DNA of 11,867 nucleotides. Origin: Actinomycetota bacterium (lineage in GTDB: Bacteria; Actinomycetota; Actinomycetes; Nanopelagicales; Nanopelagicaceae). The notes under the pieces are model-generated. The model worked only from the letters and a program-made list of their open reading frames with translations, made no database searches and was not told where the DNA came from. How positions within the stretch are numbered: position 1 is the stretch's first letter; each line of letters begins with the position of its first letter. The stretch is from assembly GCA_009699645.1 (NCBI GenBank), contig WLNU01000029.1, forward strand, positions 1-11,867. The letters run 5' to 3'. Of this stretch, positions 1-8,030 are shown piece by piece. Made by a program: the position numbers and the translations under genes.

Positions 1-260
1 CAGCAAAATCGGGAATTCCAGTCATGATGCATACACCGAGTGAGGTGAAGGCGGCGGTAACGGGATCGGGTCGAGCTAATAAAGCACAAGTTGCGGCGAT
101 GGTTGCCAAACTTCTTAACTTGAGCGAGATTCCCAAGCCCGTTGATGCCACCGATGCCTTGGCACTTGCTATCTGTCATATCTGGAGAGGCGGGGCTAAT
201 GCAAAGATCGCAACGGCTCTTGCCGCCGAGAAATCTCGACTACGTAAGCTGCGTGGATAA
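1..260 (+). CDS. ruvC: RuvC Holliday junction resolvase, C-terminal part (5' end outside window)
   Basis: This is the end of the endonuclease that cuts Holliday junctions symmetrically, working with RuvAB in recombinational repair in the cytoplasm. The reading frame is open from base 3, so the gene enters from the left; the ATG codons at 24 and 27 are internal, not a start. The remaining 85 or so residues contain the [15 protein letters not shown] segment typical of RuvC and the [12 protein letters not shown] motif. The two aspartates of that motif (codons at 144 and 153) correspond to the last two of the four metal-binding acidic residues (E. coli Asp138 and Asp141); the first two lie outside the window. 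The C terminus is short and basic. The TAA stop directly abuts the ATG of ruvA, with no base between, so the two are almost certainly co-transcribed and translationally coupled. Confidence 0.95.
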   Translation, partial: AKSGIPVMMHTPSEVKAAVTGSGRANKAQVAAMVAKLLNLSEIPKPVDATDALALAICHIWRGGANAKIATALAAEKSRLRKLRG

Positions 261-875
261 ATGATCTCCACCATCAATGGCACCGTCAGATCTATCCATA
301 GCGATCGATTAATTATTGAAGTCGGGGGAGTTGGATTAAGCATCTCAGTAAATGCCGCCACTAGTGCCGGAGTAACAATGGGATCACAAGTGCAGCTATT
401 TACCTCTCTCGTTGTGCGTGAAGACTCACTCACACTATTTGGATTTTTAAGTGATGAGGCCCGTTCACTATTTGAATTAGTGCAGACAGTTTCAGGAATT
501 GGTCCAAAGGTTGCACTGTCAATTCTTGGCGCACTTACTCCTGAGGATTTAACCCGTGCCATTGCAACACAGGACGTAGCCTCGATTGAGCGCGTACCAG
601 GAATTGGTCGCAAAGGCGCACAGCGCATGATTTTGGAGCTACAAGGAAAGTTAAATGATCTATCCACCGGGGCAACCTACAGCGGACATGTTGCACAGTG
701 GCGTGAGAATCTAACTGGCGCACTAGTTTCTCTCGGTTTCTCTCCCAAAGACTCCGATAGCGCTATCTCTGCAGTGCTTTCAGGCTTAGCGGCCAATGGT
801 CAAGATCCATCCACGATGGCCTTGGGCGATCTATTAAAGGCGGCCTTAGCAAATGGAAAGAGCAGACGTGGCTGA
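261..875 (+). CDS. ruvA: RuvA, Holliday junction DNA-binding subunit
   Basis: RuvA binds four-way junctions as a tetramer and recruits RuvB for branch migration. The 204-residue protein has the normal length. It begins with the OB-fold domain (about residues 1-62: [12 protein letters not shown], then [10 protein letters not shown]). Two helix-hairpin-helix motifs follow, [10 protein letters not shown] at 77-86 and [12 protein letters not shown] at 112-123; the second reads GRKGAQ where many homologues have GKKTAE, a mild variant. A loop near 135-147 leads to the C-terminal three-helix domain (about 148-200) that contacts RuvB. The ATG at 261 is chosen because it directly follows the ruvC stop and gives the canonical N terminus. 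No strong Shine-Dalgarno is visible, which suggests coupling to ruvC translation. The 3' end overlaps ruvB. Confidence 0.97.
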   Translation: MISTINGTVRSIHSDRLIIEVGGVGLSISVNAATSAGVTMGSQVQLFTSLVVREDSLTLFGFLSDEARSLFELVQTVSGIGPKVALSILGALTPEDLTRAIATQDVASIERVPGIGRKGAQRMILELQGKLNDLSTGATYSGHVAQWRENLTGALVSLGFSPKDSDSAISAVLSGLAANGQDPSTMALGDLLKAALANGKSRRG

Positions 876-1908
876 GGATCGCTTAGTTGGTTCCAATATT
901 AAGGGCGAAGAGTCAGCCCTTGAACATGCTCTTCGTCCAACAACGTTAAAGGAGTTTATTGGCCAACATCGCGTGCGCGAACAGATCGATGTTTTACTTA
1001 CGGCGGCGCGAGGGCGAAAAACACCGGCCGACCATATTTTACTATCTGGTCCACCAGGACTTGGAAAAACAACTCTGGCCTTAATTTTAGCCAGTGAGAT
1101 GTCGGCGCCGATTCGGATTTCAAGTGGTCCTGCAATCACTCACGCAGGTGATTTAGCTGCAATTCTCTCATCTTTGGTTGAAGGCGAGATTTTATTTCTC
1201 GATGAGATTCACCGACTACCAAGACCTGCCGAAGAGCTTTTGTATTTAGCGATGGAGGATTTCCGAGTCGATGTTGTAGTCGGTAAAGGTCCAGGTGCCA
1301 CTGCGATTCCACTGCAGCTCCCACATTTCACTCTTGTGGGGGCAACAACTCGGAGTGGATTATTGACTAGTCCGTTGCGTGATCGATTTGGTTTTACTGC
1401 CCATTTGGATTTCTATAGCGATGAAGAACTCGCACAAGTGATTACCCGAAGTGCAGCTTTGCTTGAGATAAAGATTGCCCCCGATGCAATCACTGAAATC
1501 TCTGGGCGCTCTCGTGGTACACCGCGCATTGCCAATCGATTATTGCGCCGAGTGCGAGACTACGGACAGGTCAAGGGCAGCGCTCTTATTTCGCTAGTTG
1601 ATACCCAAGCGGCCCTTAAAATATATGAAGTTGATGCTCTGGGCTTAGATCGATTAGATCGCGCGGTTTTAACCGCCCTTATTGAGCGCTTTAACGGTGG
1701 TCCGGTGGGTCTTTCAACTCTAGCGATCGCAGTTGGTGAAGAGAGTGAGACCGTTGAATCAGTGGCCGAGCCCTTTCTAGTGCGCAATGGTTTCATGGCC
1801 AGAACTGCAAGGGGAAGGGTTGCTACTGCGATGGGATATGCCCATATTGGACGAATACCTCCGCCTCAACTGGCATCCCTTTTCGACACACCTGCAATTG
1901 ATGCCTAG
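853..1908 (+). CDS. ruvB: RuvB, Holliday junction branch-migration ATPase
   Basis: RuvB is the hexameric AAA+ motor that pumps DNA through RuvA-bound junctions. Visible motifs are Walker A GPPGLGKT (residues 66-73), Walker B ending LDEIH (about 114-120), [16 protein letters not shown] (134-149), sensor 1 GATTRSG (163-169), the arginine-finger region LRDRFGF (175-181), sensor 2 [15 protein letters not shown], and a C-terminal winged helix containing [10 protein letters not shown] and EPFLVRNGF. From ATG 853 it is 351 residues and overlaps ruvA by 23 bases. An in-frame GTG at 868 would give 346 residues and an 8-base overlap, and it has a GGAAAG sequence at 855-860 with 7-base spacing. The GTG may be the true start, since residues 1-5 carry no conserved feature. 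The family is certain; the start is not. Confidence 0.97.
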   Translation: MERADVAEDRLVGSNIKGEESALEHALRPTTLKEFIGQHRVREQIDVLLTAARGRKTPADHILLSGPPGLGKTTLALILASEMSAPIRISSGPAITHAGDLAAILSSLVEGEILFLDEIHRLPRPAEELLYLAMEDFRVDVVVGKGPGATAIPLQLPHFTLVGATTRSGLLTSPLRDRFGFTAHLDFYSDEELAQVITRSAALLEIKIAPDAITEISGRSRGTPRIANRLLRRVRDYGQVKGSALISLVDTQAALKIYEVDALGLDRLDRAVLTALIERFNGGPVGLSTLAIAVGEESETVESVAEPFLVRNGFMARTARGRVATAMGYAHIGRIPPPQLASLFDTPAIDA

Positions 1909-1919
1909 ACTCTGCCTCT

Positions 1920-3431
1920 ATGTCTACAACAACTAAAGCTGTAAAGACGGCTAGCCGTCCCGGACGCTCATTGGCTCTCTTAGCCCTGGCACTCGTCGTC
2001 TTGATTGCACTTGCCTTTCTTCAAAGTGCAACGGCCGTTCGTCTTGGGCTAGATCTTCGAGGTGGAACCTCCGTGACCCTGCAACCGCGTATTGCGCCGG
2101 GGGAGAGTGGAAAGGTAACGAATGAGGCGATCGACCAAGCCGTGTCAATTATTCGTCAACGTGTTAACTCTTTAGGTGTTGCTGAATCCGAGGTTGCCGC
2201 CCAAGGCAGTGGCACAAATCGCCAGATCGTTATCTCAGTTCCCGGAGATACAGGGCGACGAGTTGTTGAGTTAGTGGGACAAACTGCAGAGCTTCGCTTT
2301 CGCCAAGTTCTAGCAAGTGCGACATCAACGGGCGCGGCAGATCCCGCTGCAACACCTGCAGCCGGTGTTAGCGCTGAAGTTAATGCAAAGTTCGCAGCAC
2401 TTGATTGTACGAAGTTAGCAAATCTTCAAGGCACTGGAAATGATGCACCGGGTGACACGATTGCAGTGTGTGATCGCTCAGGAACGACTAGATATATTTT
2501 GGCGCCAGCTGAAGTATTAGGTCGACAGATTTCAAAGGCTTCTGCAGGTATCGATACTCAGGGCGGAAGTGCTTGGTATGTAAGTCTGACATTTAACGGC
2601 GAAGGAACAACTGCTTTCGGAGCACTCACCACTCGTGTTACTACTCTGGCAGAACCGCTCAATCAAGTAGCGATCGTGCTCGATGGACTGGTAGTTTCGT
2701 CACCACGAATCAACGAGCCAATTCCATCTGGAAATGCCCAGATCACCGGAAGTTTCACACAACTTGAGGCACAAGATTTAGCGAATGTTTTGAAGTACGG
2801 TGCTCTACCACTTGCATTTGATCGCGGGGAAGTCCAACAGATCTCACCTACGCTGGGCGCCGATCAACTCGATGCTGGCTTAATTGCGGGTGGACTCGGC
2901 ATGCTTCTTGTATTTCTGTACTCACTTCTTTATTACCGAGGACTCGGTCTTGTCACTGTCGGCTCCCTTCTTGTGGCGGGCTCATTTGTCTATGTCTTAT
3001 TCCTGCTTCTTGGACAGTGGATTGGTTTCACGCTGACTTTGGCGGGAATAGCCGGTGCGATCGTTGCGATCGGTGTTACGGCCGACTCATTTATCGTCTA
3101 CTTCGAACGTGTTCGAGATGAGCTGCGCGAGGGCAGGTCGCTGCGCACAGCCGTTGAAACTGGCTGGACACGCGCTCGTCACACGATTCTTGTAGCCGAC
3201 TTTGTCTCCATCATCGCCGCGGCTCTTCTCTACTTCTTTGCTGTCGGTGGAGTTCGTGGATTTGCATTTACATTAGGGCTCACAACACTGGTCGATTTAC
3301 TAGTTGTCTTTACTTTTACGAAGCCACTGGTAACAATCCTTGCTCGTGCAAATTTCTTCGCTTCAGGTCACGCACTCTCTGGCTTCTCAGCTAAGAGCAC
3401 CGGAACCCTGCCAGTAATAAAGGAGGCATAA
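1920..3431 (+). CDS. secD: SecD, protein translocase accessory subunit
   Basis: SecD pairs with SecF in the cytoplasmic membrane and uses the proton gradient to pull exported proteins through SecYEG. The 503-residue protein shows TM1 at about 17-37, the family signature GLDLRGGT (43-50), and a large extracytoplasmic P1 region. Then follow five membrane segments at roughly 318-337, 344-364, 368-393, 423-442 and 447-473; TM4 carries GVTADSFIVYFERVRDE, the actinobacterial form of the conserved segment. A low-complexity Ala/Thr/Pro stretch (about 132-150) and two cysteines (163, 184) lie in the extracytoplasmic domain. The ATG at 1920 is the only start possible: an in-frame TGA sits at 1899 and no other start codon lies between. 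No Shine-Dalgarno is visible, so translation probably depends on ribosomes leaving ruvB 11 bases upstream. yajC, usual at this spot, is absent. Confidence 0.96.
   Translation: MSTTTKAVKTASRPGRSLALLALALVVLIALAFLQSATAVRLGLDLRGGTSVTLQPRIAPGESGKVTNEAIDQAVSIIRQRVNSLGVAESEVAAQGSGTNRQIVISVPGDTGRRVVELVGQTAELRFRQVLASATSTGAADPAATPAAGVSAEVNAKFAALDCTKLANLQGTGNDAPGDTIAVCDRSGTTRYILAPAEVLGRQISKASAGIDTQGGSAWYVSLTFNGEGTTAFGALTTRVTTLAEPLNQVAIVLDGLVVSSPRINEPIPSGNAQITGSFTQLEAQDLANVLKYGALPLAFDRGEVQQISPTLGADQLDAGLIAGGLGMLLVFLYSLLYYRGLGLVTVGSLLVAGSFVYVLFLLLGQWIGFTLTLAGIAGAIVAIGVTADSFIVYFERVRDELREGRSLRTAVETGWTRARHTILVADFVSIIAAALLYFFAVGGVRGFAFTLGLTTLVDLLVVFTFTKPLVTILARANFFASGHALSGFSAKSTGTLPVIKEA
3419..3426 (+). promoter_or_regulatory. 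Strong ribosome binding site for secF
   Basis: AAAGGAGG lies inside the last codons of secD with 8 bases before the secF ATG at 3435. It is the best Shine-Dalgarno match in the window and fixes the secF start. Its strength contrasts with secD, which has none, and suggests that secF is initiated independently. Confidence 0.85.
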
Positions 3432-3434
3432 GTA

Positions 3435-4484
3435 ATGTCAAAGCTCTCAGGAATTGGTGGCCGTCTCTACCGCGGTGAAACATCTATCGATTTCATCGGT
3501 AAGCGCCGCCGCTGGTATGCAGTTTCAGCCCTATTCATCTTGTTATCTATTGCAGCATTGAGTTTACAAGGTCTGCACCTAGGTATCGAGTTCAAAGGAG
3601 GCTCATCCTTTACCGTTACTAAGGCAGGTGCATCCATTGCCGATGCCCGCGCAGCAGTTGATACAGTCGGGGTCCCTGGCGAGATTATTGTGCAAAATAT
3701 CGGCACCAATAAAGTCCGTGTACAGACAGCGGCCCTTAATTCTGTGCAAAACAACGCTGTCCAAGATGCATTAGCTAAGAAGTTCCAAGTTGCAGTCGAA
3801 TCGATTGACAGTCAGATAATTGGACCTTCGTGGGGTAAAGAGATCACACGTAAGGCTCTCTACGGGTTATTTGGTTTCCTTATTTGCGTGATGCTCTATC
3901 TTGCAATGGCCTTTGAACCCAAGATGTCGGTCGCGGCAATCGTTGCAGTTATTCACGACGTTTTTATTACCGTTGGAATTTACGCAATGGTTGGCTTCGA
4001 TGTCACACCTGCTACGGTCATTGGTTTCTTGACGATTCTGGGTTACTCCCTCTATGACACAGTTGTCGTATTCGATAAAGTCCGTGAAAATACTCGCACG
4101 ATTACCGCTAGCTCCAAGAGCACGTATTCGCAGGCAACTAACCTGGCCGTTAATCAGACTCTGGTTCGATCATTTAATACCTCTCTTATCGCCCTACTAC
4201 CAGTGGGTTCGATCCTATTCGTCGGTGCGGGACTTCTTGGCGCCGGTACATTAAAAGATTTATCGCTGGCACTCTTTATAGGTTTAGCCGTTGGTACGTA
4301 CTCATCGGTCTTTATCGCACCGCCGGTGCTGGCTCAGTTACGCGAAAAAGAGCCAGCGATGATCGCACTTGCAAAGCGTGTCAATGGTCGTAGCGCAACA
4401 CCAACTACCTTTGCTCCAGTTGTCGCTACAAGCAATGAACATCGTGGGCCACGTAATCAGCCAAAGCGCAAAGGCCGCAAGTAA
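3435..4484 (+). CDS. secF: SecF, protein translocase accessory subunit
   Basis: SecF is the partner of SecD in the SecDF proton-driven motor at the cytoplasmic membrane. The 349-residue protein has TM1 at about 27-47, followed by GIEFKGGSSF (50-59), the SecF counterpart of the SecD DLRGG signature. A short extracytoplasmic domain (about 60-135) contains IIGPSWGKEI. Five more membrane segments fall at about 141-160, 164-186, 191-213, 247-269 and 275-300, and GYSLYDTVVVFDKVREN (203-219) is the conserved cytoplasmic-side loop. The C-terminal 35 residues form a basic, unstructured-looking tail ending KRKGRK, probably cytoplasmic. It starts 3 bases after the secD stop with an excellent ribosome binding site, in the same reading frame as secD. 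Confidence 0.97.
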   Translation: MSKLSGIGGRLYRGETSIDFIGKRRRWYAVSALFILLSIAALSLQGLHLGIEFKGGSSFTVTKAGASIADARAAVDTVGVPGEIIVQNIGTNKVRVQTAALNSVQNNAVQDALAKKFQVAVESIDSQIIGPSWGKEITRKALYGLFGFLICVMLYLAMAFEPKMSVAAIVAVIHDVFITVGIYAMVGFDVTPATVIGFLTILGYSLYDTVVVFDKVRENTRTITASSKSTYSQATNLAVNQTLVRSFNTSLIALLPVGSILFVGAGLLGAGTLKDLSLALFIGLAVGTYSSVFIAPPVLAQLREKEPAMIALAKRVNGRSATPTTFAPVVATSNEHRGPRNQPKRKGRK

Positions 4485-4493
4485 GTCGCTGCC

Positions 4494-6656
4494 GTGGATA
4501 CTTTGATTGCACCAGTAGTTAGTGCGCTCAAAGAAAATCACGCCACAAGCAAGGTTGAAGATGTTGAGCGCGCCTTTCTTATCGCCGAAAAAGCTCATGA
4601 GGGTCAACTACGTAAATCGGGGCAGCGATATATCACGCACCCCGTCGCCGTTGCACAGATTCTGGCCGAACTTGGATTAAGTATTGAAACAGTAATAGCG
4701 GCCCTTCTTCACGATACCGTCGAAGATACGCCGTACTCTCTTAAAGAACTACGCCATGACTTTGGCGATGAGGTAGCCAATCTGGTAGATGGCGTAACTA
4801 AGTTAGACAAGCTGACCTATGGGCCAACGGCTGAGGCTGAAACCGTTCGTAAGATGGTTATCGCTATGTCGCGAGATATTCGTGTTCTAGTTATTAAACT
4901 CGCTGATCGCTTGCATAATGCCCGAACATGGAGATACGTCTCTGCCGAGAGTGCAGAGCGCAAGGCGCGCGAGACGCTAGATATTTATGCCCCTCTGGCT
5001 CATCGCCTGGGCATGAACGCCATGAAGTGGGAGCTTGAAGATCTCTCCTTTGAGGTCCTTGAACCTAAGAAATTTGAGGAGATCTCCCGCCTAGTTGCAG
5101 AGCGAACACCATCGCGTGATTTGTTAACGGCAACGGTAATACAAACAGTTACTGAGGATTTAGCTCATGATTCAATCCATGCAACGGTAACAGGGCGACA
5201 AAAACATTTCTTCTCTGTCTATCAAAAGATGGTCGTTAGGGGCCGTGAATTTAATGATATTTATGATCTTGTTGGCATTCGTGTATTAGTAGATGATGTG
5301 AGAGATTGCTACGCAGTTCTTGGCTCAATTCACGCCAGATGGAGCCCTGTACCGGGACGCTTTAAAGATTACATCGCCATGCCAAAATTCAATCTCTATC
5401 AGTCTCTTCACACCACAGTAATTGGACCTACGGGCAAAGCCATTGAGATTCAGATTCGAACCTTTGATATGCATGCACGGGCTGAATTTGGAATCGCTGC
5501 GCACTGGAAATACAAACAGGGGGCAGAAACAAATGAGTCATCACCTGAAATGTTGTGGCTACGCCAGTTGCACGAGTGGCAGAAGGAGACGGAGGATCCA
5601 TCGGAGTTTCTGGAGGCACTGCGCTTTGATTTAGGTTCACCTGAAGTCTTCGTGTTTACTCCTAAAGGAAGCGTCGTTGCACTGCCAGGTGGGTCTACAC
5701 CAGTTGACTTTGCTTTCTCAGTCCACACCGATGTTGGTCTTCGATGTGCGGGTGCAAAGGTCAATGGACGTCTTGTACCTCTTGAATCACGGCTAAATAA
5801 TGGTGATGTTGTCGAGATTGTAATTAACAAGGGAGAACATGCTGGCCCAAGTAGAGATTGGCTTAACTTCGTTCAGAGCCCGCGTGCGCGATCAAAGATA
5901 AAGGCGTGGTTTAGCAAAGAGAGGCGCGAGGAGGCTATTGATGCTGGTCGAGAATCTATAGCTCGTCAGATGCGCAAAGCGGGGCTGCCTTTGCAGAAGA
6001 TATTTGCAGGACATTCATTACTTGAACTTGCACATGATCTGCACTACTCAGATATTGAGGGCTTGTATTCGGCAGTAGGTGATGGTCATGTATCTGCTGC
6101 ATCTATTATCGATAAGTTAGTTATAGCTCTCGGGGGAGAGGATTCACATCCAGAGCCAACGATGGATGTTCTACCTACTCGTGCACCTGTAACGCGTCGT
6201 TCAAGCAACGCAGTCGATGTTGAAGGTGCCGATGATGTTTTGGTAAAGCTTGCCCGTTGTTGCACGCCTGTTCCGGGTGATGCGATTATGGGTTTCATAA
6301 CAAAGGGAAGTGGAGTTTCGATTCACAGAAGTGATTGTGTTAATGCCGCTGATCTTTTAGAGAATCAATCTGACCGAGTTGTGAATGTGCAGTGGCGCGT
6401 TGGTGCCGGTTCTATATTCTTAGTCAATATTCAAGTTGAGGCGCTAGATCGTGCATCGCTGTTGGCCGATGTCACTCGCACATTATCTGATCAGCATGTC
6501 AATATTCTGAGTGCATCGGTTAGTACGTCTAAGGATCGCACAGCGTTTTCACGTTTCACCTTTGAAATGGCAGATGCAACTCATCTAGATGCAGTTTTGG
6601 GTGCAGTACGAAGTATTGAAGGCGTTTATGACGTCTATCGAACAACCAATAATTAA
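4494..6656 (+). CDS. rel: Bifunctional (p)ppGpp synthetase/hydrolase Rel (RSH family)
   Basis: Rel makes pppGpp/ppGpp from ATP and GTP/GDP during starvation and degrades it otherwise. The 720-residue protein has the full RSH layout. The N-terminal hydrolase domain has His49, HD at 73-74, ED at 77-78 and the DRLHN motif (138-142), so all the metal-site residues expected in an active hydrolase are present. The synthetase domain (about 235-345) has the RFKD loop at 289-292, the bifunctional type rather than the EXDD of hydrolase-dead RelA, and YQSLHTTVIGP (302-312). TGS is at about 384-445, the RARCC-type zinc-finger motif LARCCTPVPGD at 586-596, and ACT at about 642-716. The GTG start at 4494 is chosen because an in-frame TAA (the secF stop) lies three codons upstream. 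The long N-terminal extension of mycobacterial Rel is missing. No apt gene precedes it. Confidence 0.97.
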   Translation: MDTLIAPVVSALKENHATSKVEDVERAFLIAEKAHEGQLRKSGQRYITHPVAVAQILAELGLSIETVIAALLHDTVEDTPYSLKELRHDFGDEVANLVDGVTKLDKLTYGPTAEAETVRKMVIAMSRDIRVLVIKLADRLHNARTWRYVSAESAERKARETLDIYAPLAHRLGMNAMKWELEDLSFEVLEPKKFEEISRLVAERTPSRDLLTATVIQTVTEDLAHDSIHATVTGRQKHFFSVYQKMVVRGREFNDIYDLVGIRVLVDDVRDCYAVLGSIHARWSPVPGRFKDYIAMPKFNLYQSLHTTVIGPTGKAIEIQIRTFDMHARAEFGIAAHWKYKQGAETNESSPEMLWLRQLHEWQKETEDPSEFLEALRFDLGSPEVFVFTPKGSVVALPGGSTPVDFAFSVHTDVGLRCAGAKVNGRLVPLESRLNNGDVVEIVINKGEHAGPSRDWLNFVQSPRARSKIKAWFSKERREEAIDAGRESIARQMRKAGLPLQKIFAGHSLLELAHDLHYSDIEGLYSAVGDGHVSAASIIDKLVIALGGEDSHPEPTMDVLPTRAPVTRRSSNAVDVEGADDVLVKLARCCTPVPGDAIMGFITKGSGVSIHRSDCVNAADLLENQSDRVVNVQWRVGAGSIFLVNIQVEALDRASLLADVTRTLSDQHVNILSASVSTSKDRTAFSRFTFEMADATHLDAVLGAVRSIEGVYDVYRTTNN

Positions 6657-6657
6657 A

Positions 6658-6673
6658 TTAGCCGAACTCGGCC
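6658..6673 (-). terminator. Possible weak terminator for the DUF349 gene
   Basis: Read on the - strand, GCCG-AGTT-CGGC (6672 down to 6661) forms a 4-bp GC-only stem formed by the last codons of the DUF349 gene. It is followed by the TAA stop and a T-rich run reading TAATTTAATTATT into the end of rel. The stem is short for an intrinsic terminator. On the + strand there is no U tract after it, so it would not terminate rel transcription. Confidence 0.3.
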
Positions 6674-7956
6674 AAACTCTTCTCAGCCTCAGCTAGCCAA
6701 ACCTTTCGGGCATTTGCAGATTCACGTGACTCTGCAGCCTTCTTGGCATTGCCAACTGCCTCAGATTTCGCCGCGATCTTTTCATAGTTTTCTATTGAAT
6801 CGCTCAGCTGCTTAACAACCTCTGCAGCACGTGCCTTAGCTGCAGGATCACTCTTGCGCCAGTGTGCAGACTCTGCCTCTTTGATAAGTGATTCAACGGC
6901 ATGAACTCTGGCATCAAGGGATGTGCGCTTGTCGCGATGTGTCATTCCGATCTTGCTCCAGGTGTTCATGTGCTCGCGCAGCGCCTTTTTTGCCTCATCG
7001 AGGTTTGTGATGGGTACAAGGGCTTCGATGAGAAGAACAAGCTCTTCGCGCTTAATAAGATTTGTTGCCATTGTTAGATCGCGTTTTTCCAAATCAGCGT
7101 TCTTAGCGGTGAAGAATTGATCCTGTGCGGCCTTAAAACGGGCCCACATCTTGGCATCATCACTTGGCTTTCCACGTCCAGATGCCTTCCATGCATCCAT
7201 CAAAACTTTAAACTGTTTTGCAGTTGGTACCCACTGGGTGGAGCTGGCTAATGATTCAGCCTCAGTGATGATCGCCTTCTTTGCATCTGATACAACGCTC
7301 TGAACTGCCTCAAGGGCGGCAAAATGAGTACGACGTCGCTTATCAAACTTATTGCGAGATGATGAGAAGCGCTTCCAGAGAGCGGCATCGGCCGCCTTTT
7401 CTAAGCGAGGTGCAGATTTCCATTCATCAAGAAGTACCTTCAAACGATCTCCAGTAACCTTCCATGACTCCGATAGTGCTAATGACTCGGCCTCGGCGAC
7501 TATCTTTTCCTTCTCAACTAATATCTGTTCAAGACGGGCCTTCTTTGCCGCCGATTCGGCCGCCTTCTTAGCCTCATATGCCTCACGGTGACCTTCGATT
7601 AAAGGCTCTATCTGTTCAACCGATGCGACGAGAGCCTCAAGATCACCCACTGCATTGAGCTCTTTAACTTGCTCACGTAGTTTTTTAACTGCCGTGTATG
7701 CATCAGATGGAACAAGTGCGCCACTTTTAATGCGTGCAGCTAATAGAGCGACCTCTGCAGCGAGCATTTCGAATTTGCGAACAAAATATGTAAGGGCCTC
7801 ATCTGCACTCTTGCCAGGATAAGAGCCAACGGCTTTTTCCCCGCTCGATGTACGAACATAGACAGTGCCATCATCGGCGACTCGTCCAAATGCTGCTGGA
7901 TCTCCAATCAGCGCAGTTGCCGCTGATGCCTGGGGTACTGGATTAAAATCAGTCAT
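6658..7956 (-). CDS. DUF349 helical-repeat protein
   Basis: This 432-residue protein is almost entirely helical and rich in Ala, Lys and Glu, with no signal peptide or membrane segment, so it is probably cytoplasmic. After a short N-terminal segment (FGRVADDGTVYVRT, 23-36) and a helical region (about 50-150), it has two clear DUF349 repeats. The first is at about 155-207, with Trp165, Trp179 and Trp194; the second at about 230-283, with Trp242, Trp256 and Trp271 in equivalent spacing. A more diverged third unit around 305-368 keeps Trp333. Its biochemical role is not established from sequence. In actinobacteria this family commonly sits beside rel, as here. The ATG at 7956 has AAGGGA 8 bases upstream. 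It is convergent with rel (stops separated by one base) and divergent from the MBL-hisS-aspS unit. Confidence 0.88.
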   Translation of the reverse strand: MTDFNPVPQASAATALIGDPAAFGRVADDGTVYVRTSSGEKAVGSYPGKSADEALTYFVRKFEMLAAEVALLAARIKSGALVPSDAYTAVKKLREQVKELNAVGDLEALVASVEQIEPLIEGHREAYEAKKAAESAAKKARLEQILVEKEKIVAEAESLALSESWKVTGDRLKVLLDEWKSAPRLEKAADAALWKRFSSSRNKFDKRRRTHFAALEAVQSVVSDAKKAIITEAESLASSTQWVPTAKQFKVLMDAWKASGRGKPSDDAKMWARFKAAQDQFFTAKNADLEKRDLTMATNLIKREELVLLIEALVPITNLDEAKKALREHMNTWSKIGMTHRDKRTSLDARVHAVESLIKEAESAHWRKSDPAAKARAAEVVKQLSDSIENYEKIAAKSEAVGNAKKAAESRESANARKVWLAEAEKSLAEFG

Positions 7957-7964
7957 GGTGGTGA

Positions 7965-7970
7965 TCCCTT
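7965..7970 (-). promoter_or_regulatory. Ribosome binding site of the DUF349 gene
   Basis: On the - strand AAGGGA precedes the ATG at 7956 by 8 bases. It supports that start over internal ATG codons. Confidence 0.6.
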
Positions 7971-8017
7971 CAGCGCGTTGTTCGTAGTGAACGTCGCTAT
8001 GTATGTCATGGGCCGAA

Positions 8018-8030
8018 CAAAGAAGCTTTG
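8018..8030. repeat. Inverted repeat CAAAG-AAG-CTTTG
   Basis: This is a perfect 5-bp inverted repeat with a 3-base spacer. It overlaps the candidate -35 TTGAAC of the rightward promoter (8028-8033), so it could be an operator half-site pair. It is short enough to be chance. Confidence 0.35.

Noticed and set aside
176..667. Open frame of 163 codons on the - strand under ruvC/ruvA
   Set aside because: It is antisense to two well-supported genes, has no recognisable domain, and its composition is that of a shadow frame.
3588..3603. Apparent Glu for Asp substitution in the SecF signature (IEFKGG)
   Set aside because: From memory, Glu at this position is common in actinobacterial SecF, so it is not treated as a defect.
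5450..5830. Open frame of 126 codons on the - strand inside rel
   Set aside because: It lies wholly within the conserved synthetase/TGS coding region and has no family features.
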